A stretch of DNA of 64,000 bases from Brenneria bubanii (GTDB lineage Bacteria; Pseudomonadota; Gammaproteobacteria; Enterobacterales; Enterobacteriaceae): NCBI RefSeq assembly GCF_022378355.1, contig NZ_JAKMAJ010000007.1, positions 124,001 through 188,000 on the forward strand. The letters are read 5' to 3'. Both the position numbers and the translations under genes were made by a program. The notes under the pieces were generated by a model. The model saw only the letters and a list, made by a program, of their open reading frames with translations. It was not told where the DNA came from and ran no database searches. Below are positions 19,215-28,550 of this stretch, piece by piece (position 1 is the stretch's first letter; every line of letters begins with the position of its first letter).

Positions 19215-19279
19215 GTGCGGTTATGCTTAATTTTCTGTGACAATTTCGCGATATGGTGGTCTTTATAACCGAGTCCACT

Positions 19280-19295
19280 ACACTGAGTTCAGTGT
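19280..19295. promoter_or_regulatory. Second perfect palindrome upstream of potF
   Basis: ACACTGAGTTCAGTGT is a 7-bp perfect inverted repeat around GT. It lies downstream of the possible sigma-54 start site, so it may be an operator or a leader hairpin. Confidence 0.4.
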
Positions 19296-19431
19296 GGGTG
19301 CCCGAGAAAAATGAAGAACATAATTATTCATTGCTTTCTATCGCGGCGACCTAAGCGCAGGACGATTGTCGTATCCGCCGGATACAAATTCACTCCCATG
19401 AATCACATCCTTTGTATGGAGGAAGGAACGG

Positions 19432-20541
19432 ATGTTCACCCAACGTAAAAAATGGTTATCGGGTGTTGTTGCTGGCTTAATGATGGCGGCGTCCGCCACC
19501 GCATCTGCGGAAGAGAAAGTGCTGCATGTCTATAACTGGTCTGATTATATCGCGCCAGATACCCTGCAGAATTTCCAGAAGGAAACGGGCATAAAAGTGG
19601 TTTATGACGTGTTTGATTCCAATGAAGTATTGGAAGGCAAGCTGATGGCGGGCAGCACCGGCTTCGATTTGGTGGTGCCTTCGGCAAGTTTTCTCGAACG
19701 CCAGCTTGCCTCCGGCGTATTTCAGCCATTAGACAAAAGTAAACTGCCGAACTACAAAAATCTCGATCCTGAACTGTTGAAATTGATTGCCCAGCATGAT
19801 CCCGATAACAAGTACGCGCTGCCCTACCTGTGGGCGACCACCGGTATTGGCTACAACGTCGATAAAGTTAAGGCTGTGCTGGGGGCCGATGCGCCGGTCA
19901 ATAGCTGGGATCTGGTGCTGAAACCGGAAAATCTGGAGAAACTCAAAAGCTGCGGCGTCTCTTTCCTTGATGCGCCCGAAGAAATTTTTGCCACCGTATT
20001 GAATTATCAGGGTAAAGATCCCAACAGCACCAGCGCGAGCGACTACACGACCTCGGCGACGGATCTGCTGCTGAAGCTGCGGCCCAGCATTCGTTATTTT
20101 CACTCTTCCCAATACATCAACGATCTGGCTAATGGCGATATCTGCGTGGCGATTGGTTGGGCCGGCGATGTGATGCAGGCGGCTAACCGCGCCAAAGAAG
20201 CCAATAACGGCGTCAATATTCATTACAGCATTCCGCAGGAAGGGGCGCTGGCCTTCTTCGATGTCTTTGCCATGCCGGCGGATGCCAAAAATGTTGATTC
20301 CGCCTATCAGTTCCTGAATTATCTGTTGAAACCTGACGTGATCGCCAATGTCAGTAACCATGTGTACTACGCTAACGCGAATAAAGAAGCGGTGCCGTTG
20401 GTAAACGACGCTATTCGCAACGATCCCGGCATCTATCCTCCAGCCGCGGTCCGCGCCAAAATGTTTACGCTCAAGGTTCAGTCACCACAAATTGACCGTA
20501 CTCGGACGCGTGCGTGGACCCGGGTAAAAAGCGGGAAATAG
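19432..20541 (+). CDS. potF: Putrescine-binding periplasmic protein PotF
   Basis: PotF binds putrescine in the periplasm and delivers it to PotHI. The 369-residue protein (370 in E. coli) has a Sec signal peptide ending ATASA-EE. The mature protein shows ligand-pocket regions VYNWSDYIAPD, VVPSASFL, FLDAPEEI, AIGWAGDVMQA and FFDVFAMP, which carry the Trp, Tyr, Ser, Glu and Asp residues that hold putrescine in PotF. A strong GGAGGAAGG site precedes the ATG. It is the first gene of potFGHI; a strong hairpin separates it from potG. Confidence 0.97.
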   Translation: MFTQRKKWLSGVVAGLMMAASATASAEEKVLHVYNWSDYIAPDTLQNFQKETGIKVVYDVFDSNEVLEGKLMAGSTGFDLVVPSASFLERQLASGVFQPLDKSKLPNYKNLDPELLKLIAQHDPDNKYALPYLWATTGIGYNVDKVKAVLGADAPVNSWDLVLKPENLEKLKSCGVSFLDAPEEIFATVLNYQGKDPNSTSASDYTTSATDLLLKLRPSIRYFHSSQYINDLANGDICVAIGWAGDVMQAANRAKEANNGVNIHYSIPQEGALAFFDVFAMPADAKNVDSAYQFLNYLLKPDVIANVSNHVYYANANKEAVPLVNDAIRNDPGIYPPAAVRAKMFTLKVQSPQIDRTRTRAWTRVKSGK

Positions 20542-20564
20542 CATTTGTCGTTTTAGATCGCAGA

Positions 20565-20603
20565 GTTGCGCCAACATGCGGTCTAAGCCGCCGTTGGCGC
20601 AAC
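20565..20603 (+). repeat. Intercistronic stem-loop between potF and potG
   Basis: GTTGCGCCAAC pairs perfectly with GTTGGCGCAAC (20593-20603), and the loop contains a second small stem (GCGG/CCGC). There is no T tract. Such a structure can protect the 3' end of a binding-protein mRNA and give more PotF than PotGHI. Confidence 0.7.
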
Positions 20604-20698
20604 TAATAAAGTCGCCAGAGTGGTGTGGCAATAACGGTCACATCGCTGCCTGAAGTCAGGTGGTGACTGGTTCTGCATTTGCCGGAGAGCAATACGAA

Positions 20699-21832
20699 GT
20701 GAGTGAAGCCATTCCCCGTCCCCAATCCAAGCCCCAAAAAGCGGTAACGCCGCTGTTGGAAGTCCGCAACCTGACTAAATCATTTGATGGTCAGGCCGCT
20801 GTTGATGACGTTAGTCTGACTATTTATAAGGGCGAAATATTTGCTCTGCTGGGCGCTTCCGGGTGTGGTAAATCCACGCTGTTGCGCATGCTGGCCGGTT
20901 TTGAACACCCTAGCCAGGGGCAGATTGTTCTGGATGGGCAGGATCTTTCCCTGGTCCCGCCGTATCAACGCCCCATCAACATGATGTTCCAGTCATATGC
21001 CTTGTTCCCCCATATGACGGTGGAAAAGAATATTGCCTTTGGTTTGAAGCAAGACCGTTTGTCTCGTTCCGAGATCAAGGATCGCGTGGAAGAGATGCTG
21101 ACGCTGGTACACATGCAAGAGTTTGCCGGGCGTAAACCTCATCAGCTTTCCGGCGGTCAGCGACAGCGCGTGGCGCTGGCGCGCAGCCTGGCTAAACGCC
21201 CCAAGCTATTGCTGCTCGATGAACCTATGGGCGCGCTGGACAAAAAGCTGCGTGATCGGATGCAGCTCGAAGTGGTCGATATTCTGGAGCGCGTCGGCGT
21301 GACCTGCGTGATGGTGACGCACGATCAGGAAGAGGCGATGACCATGGCGGGGCGTATCGCCATCATGAACCGAGGCAAGTTCGTGCAGATCGGTGAGCCG
21401 GAAGAAATATATGAACATCCCAATACCCGCTTCAGCGCCGAGTTTATCGGTTCCGTCAACATGTTTGAAGGCATGCTGACGGAACGCCGCGATGATGAGT
21501 TGATTATACGCAGCCCGGGACTGGTTCATCCGCTGAAGGTGGACTCCGATGTCTCCGTCGTTGATGGGGTGCCGGTGTATATCGCCCTCAGGCCGGAGAA
21601 AATCATGCTTTGTGATGAGACGCCGGCTGACGGCCATAACTTCGCCGTCGGGGAAGTGGTTCACATTGCCTATCTGGGCGACCTATCGATTTATCACGTC
21701 AAACTGAACAGCGGGCAGATTATCAGCGCACAGTTGCAGAATGCCTACCGTTACCGTAAAGGCGCGCCGACCTGGGGTGACGAAGTGCGGTTGTGCTGGG
21801 ATGCGGACAGCTGTGTGGTGTTGACGGTGTAG
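20699..21832 (+). CDS. potG: Putrescine ABC transporter ATP-binding protein PotG
   Basis: PotG is the ATPase of the putrescine importer. The 377-residue product equals E. coli PotG in length. Walker A is GASGCGKST, the signature LSGGQRQRVALARSL, Walker B LLLLDEPMGALD, and the H-loop VTHDQEEAMTMA. A C-terminal TOBE domain contains ALRPEKIMLC. I chose the GTG at 20699 because GGAGAG lies 9 bases upstream and the product then starts SEAIPRPQ like homologues; another GTG at 20660 would add 13 residues. Confidence 0.95.
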   Translation: MSEAIPRPQSKPQKAVTPLLEVRNLTKSFDGQAAVDDVSLTIYKGEIFALLGASGCGKSTLLRMLAGFEHPSQGQIVLDGQDLSLVPPYQRPINMMFQSYALFPHMTVEKNIAFGLKQDRLSRSEIKDRVEEMLTLVHMQEFAGRKPHQLSGGQRQRVALARSLAKRPKLLLLDEPMGALDKKLRDRMQLEVVDILERVGVTCVMVTHDQEEAMTMAGRIAIMNRGKFVQIGEPEEIYEHPNTRFSAEFIGSVNMFEGMLTERRDDELIIRSPGLVHPLKVDSDVSVVDGVPVYIALRPEKIMLCDETPADGHNFAVGEVVHIAYLGDLSIYHVKLNSGQIISAQLQNAYRYRKGAPTWGDEVRLCWDADSCVVLTV

Positions 21833-21846
21833 TGGGGAATCATAAA

Positions 21847-22812
21847 ATGACAATGTTTTCTGAACATAACGCCGCAGTCCCGCCGGAAAAGGAAAAACGG
21901 CGGTTCGCCTTTCTGATCGCGCGCTGGCGTCAGGAACATGGCCGTAAACTGGTCATTGCGCTGCCTTATTGCTGGCTGCTGCTATTGTTCATGCTGCCGT
22001 TCCTGATTGTATTCAAGATCAGTCTGGCGGAGATGGCGCGCGCGGTGCCGCCGTATACCGACCTGATCTCCTGGCTGGATGATAAGCTTGATATTTCGTT
22101 AAACCTGGCGAACTATCTGCAACTGTTGAGCGATCCGCTGTATGTCGAAGCCTATCTGCAATCTTTGCAGGTTGCGGCGGTGTCCACCCTGTGCTGTTTG
22201 TTGATGGGGTATCCATTAGCCTGGGCCGTGGCGCACAGTAAGCCTTCTACCCGCAATATTCTGCTGTTATTGGTTATTCTGCCATCCTGGACCTCATTTC
22301 TTATTCGCGTCTATGCCTGGATGGGTATTTTAAAAAATAACGGCATTCTAAATAATTTCCTGCTGTGGTTGGGCGTTATCGATCATCCATTGGTGATTCT
22401 GCACACCAATCTGGCGGTATATATCGGCGTGGTGTATTCCTACCTGCCTTTTATGGTCTTGCCGATCTATACCGCGTTAACGCGACTGGATTATTCGCTG
22501 GTGGAGGCCTCGCTCGATTTGGGCGCCCGTCCGCTGAAAACGTTTTTCAGCGTGATTGTGCCGTTGACTAAAGGCGGAATTATCGCCGGATCGATGCTGG
22601 TCTTTATTCCCGCCGTGGGGGAATACGTCATCCCTGAACTGTTGGGCGGACCCGATAGCATCATGATCGGTCGTATTCTTTGGCAGGAATTCTTTAACAA
22701 CCGTGACTGGCCGGTTGCTTCAGCGGTAGCGATCATTATGCTGCTATTGCTGATTATGCCGATTATCTGGTTCCACAAGCATCAGAGCAAAGCGGCGGAG
22801 GAGGCGGCATGA
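21847..22812 (+). CDS. potH: Putrescine ABC transporter permease PotH
   Basis: PotH is one of two permeases of the putrescine importer, 321 residues (317 in E. coli) with six membrane segments. The EAA loop is VEASLDLGARPLKTFFSVIVPLT. Other conserved parts are LPSWTSFLIRVYAWMGILKNNG and GGPDSIMIGRILWQEFFNNRDWP. I chose the ATG at 21847, which follows a GGGG-containing ribosome site 14 bp after potG; the extreme N terminus is poorly conserved. It overlaps potI by ATGA. Confidence 0.95.
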   Translation: MTMFSEHNAAVPPEKEKRRFAFLIARWRQEHGRKLVIALPYCWLLLLFMLPFLIVFKISLAEMARAVPPYTDLISWLDDKLDISLNLANYLQLLSDPLYVEAYLQSLQVAAVSTLCCLLMGYPLAWAVAHSKPSTRNILLLLVILPSWTSFLIRVYAWMGILKNNGILNNFLLWLGVIDHPLVILHTNLAVYIGVVYSYLPFMVLPIYTALTRLDYSLVEASLDLGARPLKTFFSVIVPLTKGGIIAGSMLVFIPAVGEYVIPELLGGPDSIMIGRILWQEFFNNRDWPVASAVAIIMLLLLIMPIIWFHKHQSKAAEEAA

Positions 22813-23654
22813 ACAATTTGCCTGTCGTGCGCTCGCCCTGGCGTATTGTTATTCTGGTTCTATGCTTCACCTTTCTTTATGCGCCGATGCTGATGCTGGT
22901 GGTTTATTCCTTCAACAGCTCCAAGCTGGTAACGGTATGGGCCGGATGGTCAACGCGCTGGTACACGGAATTGTTCCATGATTCGGCGATGATTAGCGCG
23001 GTTGTCCTGAGTCTGACCATCGCTGCCGCTTCCGCCTCGATGGCCGTGGTGCTGGGGACCTTGGCGGCGGTAGTGATGGTGCGCTTTGGCAGTTTCCGCG
23101 GTTCCAACGGATTCGCCTTCATGCTGACCGCGCCTTTGGTCATGCCTGACGTGATCACCGGGCTGTCGCTATTGCTGCTGTTTGTCGCACTAGGACATGC
23201 CATCGGCTGGCCGGCCGAGCGCGGCATGTTTACCATCTGGCTGGCGCATGTGACCTTTTGTACCGCCTACGTCACGGTTGTTATCAGTGCGCGCTTGCGG
23301 GAGCTGGATCGTTCTATTGAAGAGGCGGCGATGGATCTGGGCGCCGCGCCGTTAAAAGTCTTCTTCATTATCACGGTGCCGATGATCGCGCCGGCGTTGG
23401 TCTCCGGCTGGCTACTGGCGTTTACCCTGTCGCTGGACGATTTGGTGATTGCCAGTTTTGTCGCCGGACCGGGCGCCACCACGCTGCCGATGCTGGTGTT
23501 TTCCAGCGTCAGGATGGGGGTGAATCCGCAGATTAACGCGCTCGCTTCGTTGATACTGCTGGTCGTCGGCATTATCGGACTTATTGCCTGGTGGTTTATG
23601 GCAAGAGCGGAGAAACAACGTCAGCGTGATATGCAGAAAGCCCGACGGAGTTAA
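22809..23654 (+). CDS. potI: Putrescine ABC transporter permease PotI
   Basis: PotI is the second permease of the putrescine importer, 281 residues as in E. coli, with six predicted membrane helices. The EAA loop is IEEAAMDLGAAPLKVFFIITVPMI. The stretch APLVMPDVITGLSLLLLFVALG and the substrate-path region FTLSLDDLVIASFVAGPGATTLPM are typical. Its start overlaps the potH stop by four bases, indicating coupled translation. A strong terminator follows at 23681. Confidence 0.96.
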   Translation: MNNLPVVRSPWRIVILVLCFTFLYAPMLMLVVYSFNSSKLVTVWAGWSTRWYTELFHDSAMISAVVLSLTIAAASASMAVVLGTLAAVVMVRFGSFRGSNGFAFMLTAPLVMPDVITGLSLLLLFVALGHAIGWPAERGMFTIWLAHVTFCTAYVTVVISARLRELDRSIEEAAMDLGAAPLKVFFIITVPMIAPALVSGWLLAFTLSLDDLVIASFVAGPGATTLPMLVFSSVRMGVNPQINALASLILLVVGIIGLIAWWFMARAEKQRQRDMQKARRS

Positions 23655-23680
23655 TTGCCGGCGCGGGTTTTCGCTGTTAG

Positions 23681-23720
23681 TCACAACGCCACCTCAGTCT
23701 GGTGGCGTTGTGATTGTTTA
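23681..23720 (+). terminator. Terminator of potFGHI
   Basis: A perfect 13-bp stem, TCACAACGCCACC with GGTGGCGTTGTGA, has a 7-nt loop and is followed by TTGTTTA. Confidence 0.85.
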
Positions 23721-23741
23721 TAAAGGGAGAGACCGGCAATT

Positions 23742-24215
23742 TTGTACCGTAAAAGTGAACGCATTCCGCGAAAAAAATATGCTCCCGTTCCGGTCATGGT
23801 GGCGGGTATCGCTATTATTGCGCTTCGTTTTCTTGGCATCTTGCTGCTGGTTTGGGAATTGGGGTTGGATGAGCTGGGAGGATGGATAGCAATCAGCGTA
23901 CAGGCGTGGGATTCCACCGTAATTTTACTGCTGTCGTTACTGGTGATTGGTCTGGAAATTCGCTGTGGTCTGGCCGTTTTGACCGGGGCTAACTGGGGAC
24001 GTTGGGGATATGTGATTTGCCAGTGTCTGGTGATGCTGTATATGCTTCTTGCCTCATTGGGCGATTATTTTCCGTCGATATTCTCTATCCCCGCCGATAG
24101 CAATGCAGTGGTATTACACCAATTGCTGTTACAGCATATACCCGACCTGCTGGTCATTGCGCTGCTGTTTTTCCCTCGTCGCTCTCGCCGTTTTTTTACT
24201 CATCCCATCCGCTGA
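23742..24215 (+). CDS. ybjO: YbjO, DUF2593 inner membrane protein
   Basis: YbjO is a 157-residue membrane protein with about four hydrophobic segments, in the place of E. coli ybjO (162 aa) between potI and rlmC. Shared features are [13 protein letters not shown] near the N terminus, [29 protein letters not shown] and [25 protein letters not shown]. Function is unknown. The start appears to be TTG at 23742 with GGGAGAG about 11 bases upstream; the first in-frame ATG would cut into the first membrane helix. The start is the least certain point. Confidence 0.82.
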   Translation: MYRKSERIPRKKYAPVPVMVAGIAIIALRFLGILLLVWELGLDELGGWIAISVQAWDSTVILLLSLLVIGLEIRCGLAVLTGANWGRWGYVICQCLVMLYMLLASLGDYFPSIFSIPADSNAVVLHQLLLQHIPDLLVIALLFFPRRSRRFFTHPIR

Positions 24216-24327
24216 GACTCGCCCTGCGGATCGCCGCAGGCGGCGCGGTTTCTGCTGCGGAAATAATGGCGTGGCGGTGGTACAATTCGCGCCACTCTGT
24301 TTTCATCCTTATAGTCAGAACTTGTTT

Positions 24328-25464
24328 ATGCATTGTGAGCGGTATCGCGCGGGGACCTGTCGTTCCTGCCAATGGCTGGAAAAAACCTATCCACGGCAAC
24401 TTGCTGACAAACAGCAACGCCTTGCTGATTTGTTGTCGCCGTACCCGGTTCGGCAATGGCTGCCCGTTAGTCCTTCGGCGCCGCGGTCTTTTCGCAACAA
24501 AGCGAAAATGGTGGTTAGCGGCAGTGTGGAAAGACCCCTATTGGGGATGCTGCATCGCGATGGCTCGGCGGTCGATCTCTGCGACTGCCCGCTTTATCCC
24601 GACAGTTTTTTCCCGGTATTTGCGACGCTGAAGATGTTTATCGCCAAAGCAGGGCTGACGCCCTATAACGTTTCCCGACGTCGTGGCGAACTAAAATATT
24701 TGCTGCTGACTGAAAGTAGCTCATGCCGTACGTTTATGCTGCGCTTTGTATTGCGTTCAGAAACCAAACTTAAGCAACTGCGTGCGGCATTACCCTGGCT
24801 GCAACGGCAGCTCCCTCAGCTTGAGGTGATTTCGGTAAACATTCAGCCGGTCCATCAGGCGATTATGGAGGGGGAGACGGAAATTATACTGAGTGAAACC
24901 TCATCGCTGGCGGAGCGGCTTAATCATGTGCCGCTGTATATCCGGCCGCAAAGTTTCTTTCAAACCAATCCCCGAGTGGCCACCGCGCTATACTCCACCG
25001 CTCGTCACTGGGTGGCTGAACTGAATATTCATAGTATGTGGGATCTATTCTGCGGCGTCGGTGGTTTTGGCCTGCACTGCGCTTCATCGTCGATGCGCTT
25101 GACGGGTATTGAGATCTGCGAGGAAGCCATCGCCTGCGCGCGTTTGTCCGCCGAACAGCTTGGTCTGCGCCACATCAGCTTTCAGGCGCTGGATTCGACG
25201 CAGTTCGCCACCGCGAACGCTCAAATCCCCGACCTGGTGCTGGTGAACCCGCCGCGACGGGGGATCGGCGCCGAGCTGTGTGATTATCTGTCCCGTATGG
25301 CGCCTGACTACATCCTCTATTCCAGCTGCAACGCAGAAAGTATGGTGAAGGACATGGGCAGTCTGACGCGTTACCGTCCTCAACGCGTACAGCTGTTCGA
25401 TATGTTCCCGCATACGGCGCACTATGAGGTATTAATGTTGTTGCAAAGAGGGGATCTGGTGTGA
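24328..25464 (+). CDS. rlmC: 23S rRNA (uracil-747-C5) methyltransferase RlmC
   Basis: RlmC (RumB) methylates U747 of 23S rRNA with S-adenosylmethionine. The 378-residue protein (375 in E. coli) carries the [4Fe-4S] cysteines C3, C11, C14 and the one in LCDCPLYP, the SAM-binding motif [22 protein letters not shown], and the catalytic cysteine in [10 protein letters not shown] chose the ATG at 24328 because the cluster begins right after it, as in homologues; the longer open frame upstream overlaps ybjO and is not similar to anything. Confidence 0.96.
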   Translation: MHCERYRAGTCRSCQWLEKTYPRQLADKQQRLADLLSPYPVRQWLPVSPSAPRSFRNKAKMVVSGSVERPLLGMLHRDGSAVDLCDCPLYPDSFFPVFATLKMFIAKAGLTPYNVSRRRGELKYLLLTESSSCRTFMLRFVLRSETKLKQLRAALPWLQRQLPQLEVISVNIQPVHQAIMEGETEIILSETSSLAERLNHVPLYIRPQSFFQTNPRVATALYSTARHWVAELNIHSMWDLFCGVGGFGLHCASSSMRLTGIEICEEAIACARLSAEQLGLRHISFQALDSTQFATANAQIPDLVLVNPPRRGIGAELCDYLSRMAPDYILYSSCNAESMVKDMGSLTRYRPQRVQLFDMFPHTAHYEVLMLLQRGDLV

Positions 25465-25483
25465 GAGCCAGCACGCTGGGAAG

Positions 25484-25514
25484 CCACTACGCGGTATCGG
25501 CCGCCGCGTAGTGG
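25484..25514. terminator. Strong hairpin between convergent rlmC and artJ
   Basis: CCACTACGCGG pairs perfectly with CCGCGTAGTGG around a 9-nt loop. Neither side has a T tract, so it may block readthrough or protect 3' ends rather than act as a classic terminator. Confidence 0.5.
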
Positions 25515-25526
25515 AACGATTGAGGA

Positions 25527-26258
25527 TTATTGCGGGAACCACTTGGCGCTGATGGATTGATAGGTGCCATCCGCCTTGATGGCGTCCAGCGCGCTATTCA
25601 GCTTTTGCAGCAGAGCCTTGTCATTGGGGCGAACGGCAATGCCCAGCCCGGTACCGAAATATTCAGCATCCGTCACCTGTTGCCCGACGGTGGCCAACGT
25701 CGGATTGGTTTTAATCCACTCGTTCACCACCGCGGTATCGCCGAATACGCCGTCAATACGGCCATTTTTCAGATCCAGCACCGCATTCTGATAGCTGTCG
25801 TAGGAAACCGTTGTGACTTCCGGATGTTTATCATTCATGTATTTTTGATGGGTTGTCCCATTTTCCATACCGATGCGTTTACCTTTCATGGCGGCAAAAT
25901 CACTGAATTTCCCTTTCTGGGCGATAACCACCGCCGAGTTGGCATAGTAAGGTTGGGTAAACGCCACCTGCTTGCTGCGCTCCGGGGTAATATCCATTCC
26001 CGAGATCAAGGCATCATAGCGGCGAAATTTCAGCGCGGGGATAAGACTATCGAACGCCTGATTGGTGAATGTACAGGTAGTCTGCATCTGTTTGCACAGC
26101 GCCTTCGCCAAATCCATATCGAAACCGACGATTTCATTATTCGCATCTAAAGATTCGAACGGCGGATAGGTCGCCGATGATGCGAAACGGATCGTGTCTG
26201 CTGCCATGGCGCTGAATGTCATTCCTGCCAGTAATGAGGCGACCAACAATTTTTTCAT
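25527..26258 (-). CDS. artJ: Arginine-binding periplasmic protein ArtJ
   Basis: ArtJ is the arginine-specific binding protein feeding the ArtP-ArtQ-ArtM importer. It has 243 residues, as in E. coli, with a Sec signal peptide ending SAMA-AD. The SBP_bac_3 fold shows the amino-acid-binding stretch SSATYPPFESLDANNEIVGF, then GMDITPERSKQVAF, and later GTTHQKY and FGDTAVVNEW. It lies downstream of artM but has its own promoter region with a tandem ArgR operator at 26329-26367. It is about as similar to the ArtI protein at 27800 as expected for an old duplication. Confidence 0.96.
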   Translation of the reverse strand: MKKLLVASLLAGMTFSAMAADTIRFASSATYPPFESLDANNEIVGFDMDLAKALCKQMQTTCTFTNQAFDSLIPALKFRRYDALISGMDITPERSKQVAFTQPYYANSAVVIAQKGKFSDFAAMKGKRIGMENGTTHQKYMNDKHPEVTTVSYDSYQNAVLDLKNGRIDGVFGDTAVVNEWIKTNPTLATVGQQVTDAEYFGTGLGIAVRPNDKALLQKLNSALDAIKADGTYQSISAKWFPQ

Positions 26259-26328
26259 TTACCTACTCCAATCTGTTTTCATTGACGCGAGCGAAAAGGC
26301 TGACTCGATGGTGAAGATTTTATTATCA

Positions 26329-26367
26329 ATTGAATTTATATTTAAAATAAATGAGTTTTCATTCGGA
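26329..26367. promoter_or_regulatory. Tandem ARG boxes (ArgR operator) of artJ
   Basis: Two 18-bp boxes lie exactly 3 bp apart, the standard ArgR arrangement. The core of the first is TGAATTTATATTTA and of the second TGAGTTTTCATTCG, against the consensus TGAAT-N4-ATTCA (one and two core mismatches). The pair sits 71-109 bp upstream of the artJ ATG. E. coli artJ is repressed by ArgR with arginine. Confidence 0.8.
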
Positions 26368-26403
26368 TTACGGCGACGTAATCCGGATATCAAGGCAATG
26401 GCG

Positions 26404-27072
26404 TTAGTGCCCGCGTTCAAATGCCAGCGCGCGTCGCTCAATCAGACGCATCAGCAACGTCAGTATTCCATTGACGCAGAGATAGATAATGCCGGCCGCG
26501 CCGAATACCATGACGTCGTAGGTGCGGCCATACATCAGTTGGCTATAGCCCATGACTTCCATCAGCGTAATGGTGTAGGCCAAAGAGGTGCTTTTAAACA
26601 CCAATACCACTTCATTCGAATAGGATGAGAGCGCGCGTTTGAAGGCGAACGGCAGCAGAATATGCAGCGTTTGTTGCTTCGACATGCCGAGCGCGGCGCA
26701 GGATTGCCACTGTCCGTCAGGAATGGCTTTTATCGCGCCGTAAAACAGCTGGGTGGTATAGGCGGCGCTATTCAACGCCAGCGCGATCATCGCGCAAAGC
26801 CAAGGTTGCGACAGCAGGTGCCACAGCCATGGAATTTGCTGAATGGCGCTGAACTGGCCGGGTCCGTAGTAAATCAGGAAAATTTGCACCAGCAGCGGCG
26901 TCCCGGTAAACAGCGTGATGTAGCCTTTGGTCAGGGCCGACCATACCGGAACTTTTAACGTCAAAATGACGGTCAGCACCAGCGACAGCGCCAGTGCGAT
27001 GAGGATGGCGGCCACGGTGAGCGTCAGGCTGGTATGCAGGCCTTTAAGCAACTCAGGTATGTAGGCGAGCAT
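26404..27072 (-). CDS. artM: Arginine ABC transporter permease ArtM
   Basis: ArtM is a permease of the arginine importer, 222 residues as in E. coli, with about five membrane segments of the HisM/GlnP family. Conserved parts are LFTGTPLLVQIFLIYYGPGQF, AYTTQLFYGAIKAIPDGQWQSCAALG and MLIERRALAFERGH-like C-terminal residues. It is last in artPIQM; its ATG shares one base with the artQ stop (TGATG), so the two are translationally coupled. Confidence 0.96.
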   Translation of the reverse strand: MLAYIPELLKGLHTSLTLTVAAILIALALSLVLTVILTLKVPVWSALTKGYITLFTGTPLLVQIFLIYYGPGQFSAIQQIPWLWHLLSQPWLCAMIALALNSAAYTTQLFYGAIKAIPDGQWQSCAALGMSKQQTLHILLPFAFKRALSSYSNEVVLVFKSTSLAYTITLMEVMGYSQLMYGRTYDVMVFGAAGIIYLCVNGILTLLMRLIERRALAFERGH

Positions 27073-27788
27073 CAGCAGGGCCTCCGTTCAAAACGCGTGG
27101 TTCTCAGCTCAATTCGTTTGATAATGTATTGGCTCAGCAACGTGATGACCAGGTAGATTGCCGCGGCAATCACGTACCAGGTAAAGGGTTCCTGCGTTCG
27201 CGTGGCGATGCTTTTCGTCTGCAGCATCAAATCGTTTACGCTGATGAGCGACACCAGCGCCGTATCCTTCAGCAACACCAGCCATTGATTACATAATCCC
27301 GGCAGGGCGTGGCGCCACATCTGCGGCATAATCAGACGGATAAAAATGGCCGATTTGCTTAACCCCAGCGCCTGGCCTGATTCCCGCTGACCTTGCGGCA
27401 CGGCTTTCAGCGCGCCGCGCAGCGTTTGAGACGCATAGGCGGCATACAGCAGCGCCAGTGCGATAACGCCGCACAGAAACGGGCTGACTTCGAAGGTTTC
27501 AATATCCAGTTTTATCGGGATCTGCACCAGATACAGATTCAGGCTGAAACCATCCATCAGCATTATAAGCAGTTGGGAAGAACCAAAATAGATAAACAGC
27601 ACCACCAGAATTTCCGGTAGGCCGCGCAGGAGCGTCACCAGTGTCGTACCGCACCAGCCGACGACTTTCCAGCGCGCGGTTTCCCAGATGGCGAATAGCA
27701 TGGCGAGGATAAGGCCTAACGCCAGAGCGGAAACGGCAAGGCCGAGAGTCATCCCGGCGGCGCTTAGAATAGGTTGAAATTCAGTCAT
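27072..27788 (-). CDS. artQ: Arginine ABC transporter permease ArtQ
   Basis: ArtQ is the second permease of the arginine importer, 238 residues as in E. coli. It has the motif [19 protein letters not shown], the EAA-type loop [24 protein letters not shown], and the C-terminal region [21 protein letters not shown]. It follows artI by 11 bp and overlaps artM by one base. Confidence 0.96.
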   Translation of the reverse strand: MTEFQPILSAAGMTLGLAVSALALGLILAMLFAIWETARWKVVGWCGTTLVTLLRGLPEILVVLFIYFGSSQLLIMLMDGFSLNLYLVQIPIKLDIETFEVSPFLCGVIALALLYAAYASQTLRGALKAVPQGQRESGQALGLSKSAIFIRLIMPQMWRHALPGLCNQWLVLLKDTALVSLISVNDLMLQTKSIATRTQEPFTWYVIAAAIYLVITLLSQYIIKRIELRTTRFERRPC

Positions 27789-27799
27789 TGAGAGTCAGA

Positions 27800-28531
27800 T
27801 TACTGCTGAAACCATTTTTGATAGATGGTCTGATAAGTCCCATCCTGTTTGATTTTTCCGAGCGCGTCGTTGAATTTTTTCAATAGCTCGTCGTTGTTCT
27901 GTCTAACTGCGATGCCCAGACCGACGCCGAAATAGTCTTTGTCGGTGACATTGCGCCCGACGGAAGAGAGGTTGGCGTTCTGTTTCAGCCAGCCGTTGAC
28001 CACGGCCGTATCGCCGAACACGGCGTCCAGACGGCCATTTTTCAGATCCAGAACCGCATTCTGATAGCTATCGTAAGGCACGGTGGTAATTTCGTTGTGT
28101 TTATCCATCAGATATTTTTGGTGGGTAGAGCCGTTTTGCACCCCAACGCGTTTCCCCTTCAACGCCGCGGCATCGGCGATTTTACCTTTCCGGGCAATGA
28201 ACAATGCGGAATTATCGTAGTAGGGCTGGGAGAAAGCCACCTGCCGTTGACGTTCCGGCGTGATATCCATCCCGGCGATAACCGCTTCAAAACGGCGGAA
28301 CTTCAGGCCGGGGATCAGACTGTCAAAAGATTGATTGCTGAATGTGCAGGTGGCCTGTATTTCTTTGCACAGCGCGTTAGCCAAATCGATGTCGAAACCC
28401 TGAATATTATTATCGGCATCAACGAATTCGAACGGCGGATAAGAGGCTTCAGTGGCAAAACGGATACTGTCCGCGGCGCTGGCAGAAATACTGACGGCCG
28501 CGAGCAGCGTAGCGGTGATTACGCTTTTCAT
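27800..28531 (-). CDS. artI: ArtI, periplasmic amino-acid-binding protein of the art system
   Basis: ArtI is a 243-residue SBP_bac_3 protein with a signal peptide ending ASA-AD. In E. coli ArtI is the partner of ArtPQM whose ligand is less clear than that of ArtJ. Pocket regions are FATEASYPPFEFVDADNNIQGF, GMDITPERQRQVAF, GVQNGSTHQKY and FGDTAVVNGW. It differs from ArtJ here by NGSTHQ for NGTTHQ and many conservative changes. It lies 19 bp after artP and 11 bp before artQ within artPIQM. Confidence 0.95.
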   Translation of the reverse strand: MKSVITATLLAAVSISASAADSIRFATEASYPPFEFVDADNNIQGFDIDLANALCKEIQATCTFSNQSFDSLIPGLKFRRFEAVIAGMDITPERQRQVAFSQPYYDNSALFIARKGKIADAAALKGKRVGVQNGSTHQKYLMDKHNEITTVPYDSYQNAVLDLKNGRLDAVFGDTAVVNGWLKQNANLSSVGRNVTDKDYFGVGLGIAVRQNNDELLKKFNDALGKIKQDGTYQTIYQKWFQQ

Positions 28532-28550
28532 TGTTATTTTCCTTCCTTAA

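Larger units (their letters stand above)
19024..19431. other. Long region upstream of potF
   Basis: These 408 bp contain a ybjN terminator-like hairpin, two perfect palindromes and a sigma-54-like promoter, each listed separately. Further GC-rich inverted repeats, such as GTATCCGCCGGATAC near 19369, lie in what would be the potF leader. No gene is visible. Confidence 0.55.
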
